From the NCBI GenBank assembly GCA_965153455.1, contig OZ234504.1:7874001-7938000 (forward strand): a stretch of 64,000 nt of DNA. Reading direction: 5' to 3'. Positions 48,828 to 61,827 of this stretch are shown one piece after another. Origin of the DNA: Sphagnum compactum. Lineage: Eukaryota > Bryophyta > Sphagnopsida > Sphagnales. Every line of letters starts with the position of its first letter. Within the stretch, counting starts at the first letter, position 1. Below the pieces are notes generated by a model. That model was given only the letters and a program-made list of their open reading frames with translations, had not been told where the DNA came from and did not search any database. Made by a program: the position numbers and the translations under genes.

Positions 48828-51800
48828 TGGGCCAGGAAGACAATATTGCCCATGATATTGGTAGCAGCTATCCAGATCGAGAGCTGCACAGCCTAAAAAA
48901 ATTTAAGTCGCCACATTATGAGGGAAAAAAATCTAAAGTGGCCACATTTAGAGAATAGGTTCTGACAAGTCACCAGATTATAGGAGGAAGTTCAAAATTT
49001 TCTACTTCCCCCTCTGACCTCTAGCCAAATTTGGCCAAGAGGATTGGCTAAGTCCTCTTGTGCATGATGACCAACCCAGCTAATTCACAAATTTGGACAA
49101 AAAAAAACTGGTCAAGACCCAGCTCACCATCCTCCACTCACCATTGCATTGGATAATCTGCCACACCAAAAATCGTGTAAGGAACAACATTCATTAAGAC
49201 ACAACAAAATTTTCAACAAAACCATAACAAGAGCTAAGGGTGGTGTATAGTACTAAGTTTAACAAACCTCACTCATACATACCTGCAATGTCACTGACAT
49301 TTGCAGATGGCATTGTAAAAAGCACCCATAAGTTTATGCAGGACATGTTCATCAACAAGTTGCTTTCCAACCTTTCTGGCCATCATCATGTAGAGAAAAT
49401 GCCTATAATTCAATTCAATTCCGAAATTGTAAGTTACTCATCAAAACAGAAACCAAAACTTATGTCAAAATAAAACCAAGAATAACATTGATTTTACAAT
49501 CTTACCTGTCCTCTTTGGTTGAGTGAGAATCTTGTCCCAACTGCACATGATTGAAACCAAAATTCTCTGGCAAGAGCATGACTAGTCCCAGATGCACTGG
49601 GCAGTAAACTGGCGTACATGGTCAGTCCCAAACATGTTGGAGGCTTGTTTCCCTCCAACTTCATGTCTGTGTTTTGTTAGCCTTCCTCCAATTTACTTAA
49701 ATAACTGCAATTTACTAAAACAGCACTCTAATTTCTTCTGAACATCCTTCACTTCACTAAAGCCCTTCTTTGTCTCCAACATGACACCTTCAAAACTCAA
49801 CATACAACCAAGCCATTGGCACCCTGTACAGACCAGAATAATAAGGGTAGGCACACACAAAAAACAAAGGCAAGATGAACTTACAATGTAACACTTGAAC
49901 AGGTTAATTAAAACTGATTCAATTGACGTGGCAAGTTGAGCTTTAGTCAGGAGTCCATCATTGGAATCTTGTGTCACAAACATCTTCACATGATTTGCAT
50001 AAACATGTTTCTTGTGGAGTCAATAACTAACAAAGAAAAGAATGCACTTCTCTCCATCATGAAAAGCTGATCTCACTCAGAAACATGTATCTTCACACAA
50101 TTTGCACAAGCAAGTTTTGTTGTGCATTGGAAATACTAACACAAAAAAAATGCATCACACATGTTCTCTACTCAAAAGCTACTCACCTTTTGAAAAATGG
50201 TCCCAACTTCATCAGCTCTTTCCTGTTTCTTCAATGTATTGCTTCAGCCTCCTCCTTTTAAACTTTCTTTCCCAAAGCTGAAACTCCAAGAAGAGCACAT
50301 TCCATCAAGACCTATGTGCCATCCAAATCCTCACCAAAAAAATAACTAACTGGACTCACAATCCAGATTCAGGTACAGAAACAATTGAAGACGGATCAAA
50401 GAAGCAGTTGCTAATAAGACCCATGATCCACAGACTCAGTTACAGAAGCAATTTGAAGACCAATGAACCAAAGAGACAGCAGCTGTGCACATCAAACCAG
50501 GTGCACAACACCAAGATACCACTGCCAGCAACAGGTCTGGCAGCTTCCTTGTTTACCCTAAAACCCTAAAGGTAAATAAACACATCCACAGGTATTGGGA
50601 GATCACATTGCTCTGGAAATCCTGTCCATTTCATCCAAATGGTCCCTTGGAAACAAAGTTCTACTTCCCAGCCAAAATCAGTAACAAAAAACACACACCA
50701 ACAGACAAAAGTCTTCATCCCAACATACACTTGGTTTTGCAAATTGTTAAATCACGATCATTGAGAGCTGTGTACCATTCATTGCTAGCGAAAAAGCCAT
50801 GGCAAGTGAAGAATTCTTCTCTCCCATACAATATTCTCAATCAATCTGGCAAATCTTCAAGGCAGATTTCTCTATGACAGAGTTTTTAAGTCCAATTTGA
50901 AGCTACAGATGTTTGGTACAATATGAGAGATTCTAGCAACAGATTGTGAGATATTCTAGCAACAGAGATACATGGTACAATGTGACAGATTCTAGCACTG
51001 CACGTTCCATGGCTATGAAATGGTAGCAGATATGGAAACCATGATGGACTTGCCAGGCATCAAGAGAAACTGTCATCATTGTCAAATTGCTTCTACCAAA
51101 ATTGGACTATAATTTTCAGGGAGGTTCTATTGCATCAAAAGCAAGATCAAAAATCAAGCTATCAAAAGCAAGTTGTTTCAGCACCACAACTTGCATCATC
51201 AATGATTAATGTTAGAGGGAATCGGTGTCCCTCTCAGCTCACAGTACCTGCAACTGTACACAATATTCTGCTGCTGCTGCTATCTCCAACTCCAGAAGCT
51301 GGTCTCCCAACACCATTATTGCCGATCACATCTTGATCCAGACAAGCATTCTTGTAGCATGCAGAAAGTTTCATTCCTACTCAAGACAACCACCTGCATT
51401 TTGTTTGAACTTATCAGATTTCACAAGCTGGTTTTTTCTTAATTAACAGTGTGCATATTTTAATTTAAAATCGCACCCAAGACTCCTGATACTGTGATGA
51501 ACGACCTCCCAATCCCTGTCTCTTCTCACGAGCTTCTCACCAGTCTTGCTGCACAATGGCTGTCAGAGATGACTAACGTTCCATAGGTTTTGTTTACTTT
51601 CACATCACAATATGGAGTCCACACTGCTCTGCTTCTGCAACCTGGGAATCACAATCATGCAAATCATTACTATCACTGCCACCTAAACATCACAATTAAG
51701 GCAAACTGTTACTTTCACTTGAGATCACAGAGCAGCTACTCTGCTTCTGCAACCTGGAGATAACAATGAGGCAAATTGTTGCTTTCACCTTGGAACACGG

Positions 51801-52859
51801 AGCCACTGCCATTCTGCCTCTGCAACCTGGAGATCACAACAAGGCAACTTCACCTGGATTCCATGAAATTCATGGTGTAATGGAAATGAGAAAACAAGCA
51901 ATTTCGCTTATAGAAATCCACCATCAAAGTTTGACCACTCAGCAGCCTAAGCAATATACTCCTGGTAGCCATCACATCCAAAACTTGCAGGAAGGAATCA
52001 TCTTACGTGACATAGCAATTTCTCCAAGAAGCAGGAACTGGACACCATGCAGCAAGAAATGCTGCTTGGAATCTACAAATTGCAACTTTGATCTTTCTTC
52101 TCATGCTCTTCACTGCGTACAAATCTGTCACCCCATGTATTTCCTGCTAGTCTACCATTGCTTTGTCATGCTACTTCCTGAAATCTGTCAATGTTACACA
52201 GTAGTATGAGGATGTCCTTTATACAAATTGCTCCTATTCTGGGTTGATCTGAAGCATGGGAGTCAACTTGCCAGCCCCACATATAAGGTACCTTTCAGTC
52301 CCTGTATACAGAGCCTCATGATCATCAAGGTTATGAACTGGATCTATGATCCTGATCCAAAAGAATCTGACCGTTATGACCTCCAAGCTACAAGAAGCTG
52401 CAATTTGAAATCAAAAGCACCAATCAAGAGCTCGTACCAGCTGTGGACCCTAGTGCTCAATTTCTTGCAACAAAACTGCATTCCAAAATATGATACTCAA
52501 CATGTTGCAATGTAACAGTCATTCTGGACTTACACATTGCAACAATCATGCCAGCTCTTACACTTTCCATTATAGAACAAGGTCTGTACCAATTGAACTG
52601 GTCAATGGTCAAAACCAGCAAAGCTGTCAAAAACAAAGATGGAACAGAGAAAAAAGAGACATATACAATAGGTGTTCTCTGACAAGGGAAAGAAAAAGGA
52701 CTCCCTCCACAAACACAATAGGAAGTACAAATTAGAGAACCATGATCAAATTGAAAGAGGAGGAAAGTGCCTTCAAAAAAGCAAGTACAAAGGGAAACTA
52801 AGCCCAAGCTGATATGAAAAGGAAACCTGAAAAACATTATATTTACTGTTGATGCAGAA
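48828..52859. other. Intergenic DNA with decayed tandem duplications
   Basis: No gene is supported. Short duplicated segments occur near 50362-50480 (GTTACAGAAGCAATTTGAAG type), near 50910-51000 (GATTCTAGCA type) and at 51627-51845. Frames of 80-150 codons on the plus strand here lack any recognisable domain. The right end probably contains the 3' untranslated region of the minus-strand gene that stops at 52860. Confidence 0.4.
51627..51845 (+). repeat. Three diverged copies of a CTCTGCTTCTGCAACCTGG repeat
   Basis: The word CT(C)TGC(T/C)TCTGCAACCTGG followed by (A/G)AT(C/A)ACAA starts at about 51627, 51739 and 51814. The spacing shrinks from about 112 to 75 bases, so a deletion probably shortened the middle unit. 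Confidence 0.75.
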
Positions 52860-55414
52860 CTAGTAAGCCAACACAATCCACCCCATGCTCCAGCCCAGCA
52901 CTAGCCCTGCACTGGCAAGGCTGAGGCCAAGAGCAAATGCAAATCCTAGAGTACAACCCACATTGATACCAGCCCCAGTCCGTCTATAGGATGCTGCAAC
53001 ATCTCCAGGAGGAGGATCTTTATCAGGCTGGATAGCTGAAAAGTGCCTGTGCATTTGGTGGTGAGCCTGCTTCTTGCCAATGTTTTTCCAGTGATTGCTG
53101 GACAGGCGTTCAAGGGCAGCAAAAGGAGAGAAAAACCTGCGTTGAAGCCAAGCAGCAGCTTGCTGATTTTTAAGGTACATTTTCAGCCGGGTATTTTCAG
53201 CTTGCAGGGAGGTAACCCACTGACGGTAAGTTAGTGAAAGAGAAGCCTCTTGAAAAAAGAGCTTTGATAGTTTCTTGTATTCTTGCAATGTTTGGTCAGC
53301 CTTCTTCTCTGCCTCTCTTGCCCGGGTCTGAGAATGGCAGAGAGCTTCCCCAAGTGGCCCTGACCCTTTGCCAGGGCTACTGCTAATGGAACCTCCTCCA
53401 CCACCACTCCAGCTTGTATTTCTGTTATCAGCACTGCTACATTTTTCATAAAGAAATCTGGTCAGTTGACAATGCAAATTTCACACTCAAGAAGACTCTT
53501 TAAAAATCACTATCTTAAGCAGTGTGGAACAGATTTACATCCTCATCGTATGTAGTTTCTTGTCAACTTCTTGCAATTGTATGGTAAAGACTCAATCAAC
53601 CACCAAATCTGCAGTGTTGAGACAGCCCTCACAAACAAACCAGGTTTAACCTTTGAGAAACAAAATTCCTCTTTGACTGCAACTGAAAGCCAATAATTTT
53701 CACTATTCTCATAATTTGAGGTAACCTTCTCATCAAAAGATTTGACTGCATCATGATTCCATTCTGTAGATAGACAGAGGCCTGAACCAGAAAGTAATAC
53801 TCAATGGAGGGCTGTCGGTTATATACCTGACACTACGGCTGCCACGATGAGGGGAAAATGTATTGGGAAGGGCTGGAATGGCAAGAGGCTGAGAGCTTTG
53901 GGTGAAATGGCATGTTGAAGGCTTTGGGCTCAGTTTTGTGGATGCAAATGGGGAAGCTGGTAGTTTCAAGCTCTCCAGAAGAGTGGGTTCACCGGCTTGC
54001 AGAATGGCAGCCATCAAGCTCTGATCCATTGATCCTGAAATCCCTAGGGCAGTCTCATCCATCACATCGCAGCTCTCCAACGGTGTCTTCAGAACAGGCT
54101 TTGACTGTGGTGTTGGAAGATCACAGTTTTGTACACATTCTGCACCCTTCTGTGCAACTAATGCTGCCAAGGCTTCCTTGTTGGCTGTTCGCCACGAAAC
54201 CCCAGCTTTGACTGGAGAGGACTTTGCAAATGCATCTTCTGGTGATGCCACAACAGTTTCTTCCAACTTGAGAACACACTTTCCTTCCGTACTCATACAT
54301 TTCTCCATCGTTTTCTCCAGAATCTGGTCTTGTTGGACCCCAAAGCACATAGTCTGAGGATTTTTGGCATCAGTACTTGAGAATATCTCCCCTGATTCCT
54401 TTAAGCTTTTAGCCATGATTTCTCCTCTTATGACATTAACCTCCTCTGTGTCATCCCTTGCTGCTTTGTCTTCATCAATTGAATCAATCATGCCCTCTTC
54501 TGTAACACTCCTCATGGCTTCTGCAGCTTGAAATGCAGGAGGGTGCCCTGACTTAAACTTTGGATCCACAATTAACTGCCACTCCAGTTCAAGCTCTGCG
54601 CCAGACGCATACTCCGGTGCCACACCCATGTAACCTGAAACCAACACAATGGGTATTAAACAATTTCTAATCCCACTCAATACAGGAGAGTTTCTGCCAA
54701 CACAACAAACAGTGAGTCTCATCATGCAAGTTGTCTGACACCAAGTGCCCTTCATGCTGCTGCACTGTAATGCAAAGACCTCACTTGCATACAGGGCCAT
54801 GCCACCCAATCTCTCCAGATAGACAGCTATGGGTCTATATTTTTGCTCCTTAACCACTTCCAATCTTTCCAAAGCATATGTAACTCTATGAACAACTGAC
54901 AAACAATGCTGCACCTTTACCAGAGCAAAGGCCTTACTACTTAGTTGCATGCCAGCTCCATATATGACCCTCATCAGCAACACATTACAAAGACTGCTTC
55001 ATCCACTTGCAGTTCTCATAGAGAAATAGACATGAACACCATAAAACACTGACCTGCAGTCCCGCCTTTCACATTGCTGCATTCTACAGCAAGAGCCTGT
55101 AGGCCAGCAGATTTGAAACGGGATCCAAGTACCTCATCCAAGCCAAAGTACTCAGAGCGATAATCATGATGCTGTGCACTTGAGCTCAGCTGCTGCCACT
55201 GTGTATCTATTTTGCTGTCAGAGGAGCCCCAACTGTTGGTTGAGTAGAAAGATGGGATATTTTCAACAGCTCGGCCTGTGCTGGGATGACAAAACTCTGG
55301 TTGCCCCTTAGAGAGAGAAGGGCAATGTGACAGTTTTGGGGCTCGAACTGAGTCTTCCTGGATTAGGTGACGGTTAGTGCGCTGCCAAGCAGCACGGCCC
55401 TCTGCTGCAGCCAT
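52860..55414 (-). CDS. Plant-specific protein with coiled coil and C-terminal membrane anchor
   Basis: Exons on the minus strand 55414-55054, 54634-53827 and 53436-52860 join in frame to give 581 aa. It resembles an uncharacterised plant family by its N-terminal MAAAEGRAAWQR and QEDSVRAPKL, the middle LAALVAQKG..NCDLP.P motif, and CHSQTRAREAEKKADQ followed by KLFFQEASLSLTYRQWV. The C-terminus (about 546-581) holds one long hydrophobic segment (FAFALGLSLASAGLVLGWSM) typical of a tail anchor. Residues about 420-490 look like a coiled coil. So it is probably tail-anchored with most of the protein in the cytosol. I know of no assigned function. The first ATG gives the family N-terminus, but the reading frame stays open for 12 codons upstream to an acceptor at 55451, so the protein may begin in another exon. 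Confidence 0.8.
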
Positions 55415-55451
55415 TGTGTAGTTATCTGCAGCTTCAATTCTTGGAAGATCC

Positions 55452-58122
55452 CTACAAGAGTTTCAAATTGAGATAAGAAGCTTGTAGATCAGAAGACTAC
55501 CCCTCTGTATACAACACATTCTTTCTGGGTGAAACAATTCTGAAAACTGGACTTTCCAAGAAGCCAGCTAACACATGCTCTTCTGAACATGAAAGCGTCA
55601 TGTTTGCATTATGACCAAACAGACCTGGAGACAAAAACATAAAACCTGAAAGCACACATTTAATGTGAAGGTGAGAAGAACTGGTGAACAGAGGGTTGAG
55701 CAATAAAATGGACAAGCATGCATAGATCTAAGAAGACCACCCAATCACAACAGCCATTGCATATCCATGAGACTGCGTAGAGAACTCCACAACAACAGTT
55801 TGAAGGTAACAATTGTGTCAGTTCAGGCAAAACCAAAACTAACACAACAAGAATGAATGTGGTCATAACCTTATGAGTGTCTCACAAAGTATCACATGTT
55901 CAACTTCATCATGAATAGCAGCTACTAGCTGCCATCACTCCCCACTGACTTCATCAGCTGCCAGTGGTGGGTCTAGAGAGGGTTTTAAAAATTACCCAAA
56001 GTTTCAAACAAGCAATTGCCTGAAATTTTAAAGCAAACAATCAAAAAAAATCTGCATCCTGAGTATCCATAACATTTATGGAAGCAACTGAAGACTCAGT
56101 AATGACACGTATTTTCAATACCAATTCTGGGCTTCACTTTTGAAGGCTAGTCAGGGACTGTCATCTTCTTTGTGAAAGCCACTCTTTCACAAATCTCAGG
56201 CTGTATTGAAGTGCTTAATTACTACAAGATTCGCTGCACTATACTGTCTGGTAACTGAGGGCTGTAAATTGTCAACATGGACAGGTGAAATTCCTAACTA
56301 GGGGCTCTGATTTCATGGCCTGGATCAGCATGTTAGTCATTGAACTGAATCAGCCAAAACAAAGCCTGTTCCCATTCACAGTATTTCTTGTTAAGACAAT
56401 TGGTGCAGACAAATGGCAACAATTCTCTCTCCCTTACACACAATATGGGTGACCATTGTGAGTCACCATAAATTATCACTAACCAAGAATTATAGCTAGG
56501 GTACAACCTTGCAAAAACACAGCAATGTTTTACAACATCAAAGAAGGGAGTATTACAGCGTGTTCTGCACATTGAAAGGTGGGCTGGCCCTTCAATCTGA
56601 ACCTCTGTTCCCAGCTAGAGGACTTCAACTGTAATACTGAGAGTGATGAACACATCCTCTTCCAAGTGTTGTAAGGTAAAGTCTCTGGCAATGGAACTTT
56701 ATCTTTTGCAAATCCCAGTCTGCTATATTCAGTTGCTTAGAGGTGCATACAATGTACTCAGGTCTTGTATAGTAAACTCTGTCATTGCAAGTCTCAACTT
56801 CATACTGAGACTCACTAAACATAGAAAATTGGCCAGGAAAAGAAAGTGGATAGTCACCAAGAATCACTAAATACCAATTTTGCAGAAATGCCAAGTCATA
56901 CATGCTGTGGTCAATCTGAATGGTGTATGGACAACTGCTGTGCAAAAATCATCTATCTATCACCTTCAAAGACAGACAGGTAGATGCCAATGCTCCAACC
57001 AGGCATAAGGCAAACCACCCCTACAACCAAAAGCCCAATTGACGATTTACTGAAACAAAGCTCATGTGAACATGGAACTCTCTTTACCAGCACAGACTTT
57101 CCCAATATGATCTATTCTTGTTCATGAGGTAGTTTACAAACCAGCCACACATCACCATCATGTACATAAATGGACAAATACAATCAAGCTAAATGTTGAA
57201 CTCCCTTGATGATTAATTCTCAGTTGCATTCTGTGAAAGATTTTTTTCTCTTAAAATACTTCATCATAAGCTTGTGACTTCTTCTTCTGTCACTACACTG
57301 AACTTAGTCCTGAACCCCTGATTTGCTGATTAGATGAAGTAAGACCCAACCATGTAACCAGAACCTGGCAATCACCACCATATCATTCACAGTTCAACTT
57401 CTTGCAACAAAGGTCCAAACTGCCAGCTTTTGAAAACCATGGTAAAATCCTAGTAGACACATCTAATTCAAAGCTGAGTCTGAAGCTCAGGCAGGCAAGA
57501 TCTAGGTTCAACACTCTCTGGGTCCCAAACCAAGCACTGAATGGTAGTTGGAAAGACTATAACACCATGTAGTTACAGTGCCCCAAATTTGACAACAAAA
57601 AAATGTTGCTCAAAAGATCCCAGAAGCTGTGCATTCAATGGATCTCAAATGTTACAAAACACAAGGATGTCAGTATGGTTTTGGAGGGAAACCTTTCTAG
57701 AGCTCTAGCATAGGTGAATCCTCCTCACTTCTAGATTTGTGACATGCAGGAAGCAGCACACAGTGCAAGGTCAATCTAGCAAGAGAATCATTGCAAATCC
57801 ATAGATTCGTGTGATGATGATAATGCAAACCCCGTGCAAAAAGAAACCGTACAAGAAAAGACAGATATGCCACCGCAAGAAAGCTTAGATTTGACTTGAC
57901 TGCCAAGGCCACAGAAACACAAGCCGGAAACAGTGTCCTTCGCTTGCAAAAACGAGTATGGAATGTAAATGCCAGATCTCAAACATGTTGAGAAACGCGT
58001 GTGACATAGCAGAAAGCCTTGCATTTGAACCCAAAGGACCATAAGGAAAGAGACACGGAGACATAGAGAGGATCGCGTTACTCTAGCAATTGAGGGGCAG
58101 GAGGGGCGTAGAAATGACGTAC
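55452..58122 (-). other. Probable long leader intron of the membrane-anchored protein gene
   Basis: A TTGTAG acceptor lies just before 55451 on the minus strand, and a strong GTACGT donor begins at 58122. Nothing between them looks coding. If both sites belong to one transcript this is a 2.67-kb intron, the longest in the window. Confidence 0.5.
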
Positions 58123-58445
58123 TTCCCGTGCACGGAGCAGGGACCTGCGAGTTGATTGGCAGCGACAGCAGAGATGCCTGCTCCCACATACGCCAACACA
58201 GCACGAGCGAAGCGCGCAAACCCGGTCACAGGCTGGGCGGCGTCTTTTGCCAAAGAAATAGAAGTGGCTTCTTGTTGCCGGAGATGGGAAGGGAGGGGGA
58301 AAAGTACGGATTGCTGTTGCTGCTGCTCCGAGACTCGTCCGTTGCTGCGCCTCACTAACGACGCCCGTGTGCACGCACTGCTGCTACCAGGAACCGACTT
58401 CACAGCGGGAAACAACCGCAGCGCTGCTCTCAGCGCCTCCGCCAT
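58123..58445 (-). CDS. First exon with organelle-like N-terminus, possibly of the downstream membrane-protein gene
   Basis: ATG at 58445 starts MAEALRAALRLFPAVKSV, rich in Ala, Arg and Ser and poor in acidic residues, as in organelle targeting peptides. A glutamine run and a mildly hydrophobic stretch (LAYVGAGISAVAANQLAG) follow. The exon ends at GGGAA before a GTACGT donor (107 codons plus two bases). That phase fits the acceptor at 55451 exactly, giving KDLPRIEAADNYT in front of MAAAEGRAAW and a 701-aa protein. The other option is a separate small gene whose later exons I cannot find. A GAAGAAGAA tract upstream (58477-58500) looks like a leader. Confidence 0.45.
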
Positions 58446-58649
58446 CGCTCCACTCCCTTGCCGTCCCGCATAGGTTCCGTCTTCTTCTTCTTCTTCTTCT
58501 CTCCTATTTCCTGCTCCTCTACGTCTATTTCTCTCTTACCCCTCCTTAAACTTTCTCTAACAACGAAATCACACACACAAACACGATAATCTTTCCCAGC
58601 AACACCACAAGGTGACTCAAACAAAGTTCCTCTTGCCTACAGCTTCTCG

Positions 58650-60135
58650 ATCTCCATTCCGCCTTTCTCCTGCATGTCGAGAACACGCGTCCCGTGTATC
58701 CCAAGGCACCAGGGGCATGAACAGGTACCTACCTCGGCGCACGTCTTTTGCTCGAAATCGAGGTCAATTCTAGACCAATTTCCTCCGCAAAAGGCTCAAA
58801 AAGAAACCCTTCTACCAAAAAAACCACCTCATTTCCCGCACCAAACATCTGGCCACTACTCGATCTCTGTAACGACCTGCAACATCCGAGCACAAAACCA
58901 TCTCCGCAAAGAGGCCCTCCGAGAAAGCTTCTGTCTCTCGCTCTTCTCTCTCTTGTTCCTTCCTTCATCACCCCGCGCGTTCTTCAACCGCCTCCTGCAT
59001 GGATGATGGGGGTGAAAGGATGACATCCAACACAAGTAGATGAAAGACATCCATCTACAGTTTTGACTTTCCATCCTATGTAAGCCAAGCGTTCAAGGCT
59101 CATGGAATAATTACCCAAATGGTTGCATGTTCAAACCCCAGTGTTGGCAGGTTCTCCTGTTTCCAGGGTCAAACTCCTGGTTCAGTTTTTGTGACCTGGA
59201 CCTGAACCTGCCACCCTTTGTGGTGAAACTGAAACCAGGGTTGGATTCTGGAATTGACTTTTTGTGACAAACCAGAACTGGGGACTAGAAGAATGAAAAT
59301 AAATTCCTGAAAAGAAGTTCAGGTCCTTTTAAGGTAAGGCATATTCAAGTTTTTTTTTTAAAACTCAATAAGTAGGCTGAACATTTTATGTAAGTGATTG
59401 GTTTTAATTAATTAGAAAACTCCATATATTCATAAATTTCAAGTTTTATTTTCAATACTTTTTTTTTTGTCAAACTCAATGTTTTCATAATTTTCAGTGT
59501 TAACTTGTTGTAAATTTTCATATTTATAAAAAAAATTAGCCAATCTTCTGACCAGCCAGCCTATCACTATTTCTAAAAAGTGAAAAAATCCCAGCTCTGC
59601 TGTGCGTAGGGAAAGGACCTGAGTACAGGCCCTTCCATGATTTTTGACCTGTTCAATCGGCCGACTGGCCTCGGGCACAGATCTCAGATCACAGAAGGGC
59701 CCTTCTCCTATACAAAACTTTTGTCAAAGCCAAGAATGCAGGTTCTTTCGAAAAAAAAGAAAGGAAGAACCAAATCACACTGGTTCAAACCCAGCAAAAT
59801 TGTGTGCACTGATGCACACTAGGCAGTCAATATTTGTGATATAAGTGGCCCAGTTGTGCCAAAAAACAAAGATATATTTGTGACATGCACACACTCATGA
59901 GTAAAGTACTCCCAACTGGGGGGTACTGGGCTCTAGTTTTTCCATAACTGGGGACCAAAATAAAAAGTCAGGATGAAAACAGTACAACAGGAAGAAAAGA
60001 GGGTTTTCCAAACTGGTTTTCTTGCCTCAATTTGATCCCCACAGGAGATTCAGCCCCAGTTTTGGATTTGCCAAACCTGCATATTCACTGCTGGCGTATT
60101 CACCTCTTGTAATAAAATGTCAAAAACCGGCATAT
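58650..60135. other. Intergenic DNA
   Basis: The left part is GC-richer and may be promoter of the minus-strand gene. Variants of AACTGGGG and CCTGG words recur near 59150-59290. No gene is supported. Confidence 0.4.
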
Positions 60136-60228
60136 CTTGTGATCCGATACCCAATTTCATTAAGTCCTTGTGATCCGATACCCAATTTCATTAAGTCCTT
60201 GTGATCCGATACCCAATTTCATTAAGTC
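60136..60228 (+). repeat. Three perfect copies of a 31-bp repeat
   Basis: CTTGTGATCCGATACCCAAT plus TTCATTAAGTC occurs three times head to tail, at 60136, 60167 and 60198, without a single difference. This points to very recent expansion, or to recent gene-conversion-like homogenisation. Confidence 0.95.
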
Positions 60229-61519
60229 GTACTGAATTTAACTCACTTGTTACAGTGACACTCAAATTGAGGATGAAACAGGGATTGTAGTGTCAAACTA
60301 GGGCTGCATTGGTGACCGATGGGCAGTTGTCGGCTGTTGCATTTTTATGTTCCGGGCAGCAAGCTGCTCTTATTATAAAAGGTCCCTAATGTGCACTCAA
60401 CGATGAAGAAAAGATTATTATTATGAAAAAACTAACTTCATAAGTTAGCGAGGAAAACCAGCCTTCATGGAGTATCTTTCACTTCACTGGGCAGATTCAA
60501 AGAACCAGAATAGGCTGAATTGGCAAGATTTGTTTTTTTCAATAATGATCTGAATTTGCAGATTACAACGGTTGTAATAATCCATTCTGTCATATATTAC
60601 AAAATTTCAGGTGTGGAACAACAACTCAAAATGTTGGCATCCAAGCTCAGGAACGGTTCCAGAATAATAATCCACGCCGATCCGGTTGCATACTAGACCC
60701 ACTTTGTCTTACACACCGGAAGGGGCCAGGTCGTCTGCCATTCCGGGGTACATCCGGGGTACATTTTGTCGTCACTGGTTTGTTTCAGAAATCAAAGGTT
60801 TGGAAATCGATGATGCGTGGATGCCGGGGGGTGCAGATTCGGCAGTGTGCATTCAAATCTAATACAAAAAATGAAAATAAAAAAATCTTTCGCCGGACAA
60901 TATTTTTTACAACCAGATTCGGAATCCGACAATTTATCGAGAACAAGGAATGGTGAATGACCAAATTAGTACATATGGGCATAGCCACATCACCCGATCC
61001 CCCCCCCCCCACTTGGCCTTCCCTCAAGTTGAGAAGATTATAGTTATTTGGACTATTTCTCCGCCCCCGACACTCAATCAGATCATACCTAAGTTCCCCG
61101 GACGGACCCCGGACTCCCTTTGTTCATGTGCCCAGGGGCCCATGTGCTGAGAGGTTGTTGCTTCGAGAATTGAGTAGGTCAAACTTCGGTCGGGTTCGGT
61201 AAGGATATTCTGTCGCCCAAGAGAGAGGGTCCATCCTTGCTTTTACATATTTTGGGTCCCCAAAGTTGATTTTTGTTGTTTCTTTCTTTCTTTCTTTCTT
61301 GCTCCGAGGTGAACTCATGGAGATAGATGATATGGCAATTGGTTGTTTTGATCAGAGAGAGAGAGAGAGTCCTACAAAATTAGATTATTCTTTGATTTCT
61401 TGCAAATTTCCATTCATGTTGCACTCCAACCAAAGCTTTCAGTCTTGTACCAAGAAACTGCCGTTTTGTTTCCCCTCCCTCATCTACCCCCTCACAACTT
61501 CGGCTAAAAAATCTCTTTG
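60229..61519. other. Intergenic DNA
   Basis: No gene is supported. A C-run of about ten lies near 61001-61010, a (TTTC)n run near 61281-61299 and a (GA)n run near 61356-61368. Several frames of 60-95 codons have no recognisable content. Confidence 0.4.
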
Positions 61520-61827
61520 TTGGCCTTGCCTACCAAGGCAAGGATGTTGTGTTTAGATTCATTATAGAGTATAGTAGCTTCAGGGATTTTGGCCCCTAAT
61601 ATGTAATAAATAATAATAGGTCTATTTTTATTATGAGGATTTTTGAAAGATGATATTTTGGCTTCTGTTGAAACTTGAGATTAAGTTACAAAGTTATAAA
61701 ATATCTTGAAGGGATTTTGGTTTCTTTTAGAGGATTTTATGAAGATGATATTTTGGCATATATTTGAGTTTCCGTGATTCTTCTTTTGCCCTCTTAAGAT
61801 ACTTTTTAAATATAAATGGCAAGGCCA
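61520..61827 (+). mobile_element. Dispersed element with short terminal inverted repeats, copy 3 (best ends)
   Basis: The 308-bp copy begins TTGGCCTTGCC and ends GGCAAGGCCA, whose complement TGGCCTTGCC matches the left end perfectly over ten bases. The left end also contains its own small palindrome, CCTTGCCTACCAAGGCAAGG. It is collinear with copy 1 over its full length and with copy 2 except at the 3' end. The sequence just right of the terminus (CAGTGTGACACACCCCCC) also matches copy 1, and CTTTG stands left of both, so the real element may be slightly larger. Confidence 0.75.

Noticed and set aside
51766-52209. 147-codon plus-strand frame
   Set aside because: It overlaps the diverged tandem repeat at 51627-51845, has no recognisable domain and no splice partners.
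59090-59150. Possible tRNA or tRNA-derived SINE (TGTTCAAACCCC resembles a B box)
   Set aside because: No cloverleaf could be drawn: the acceptor and anticodon stems do not pair, and no A box lies at the right distance.
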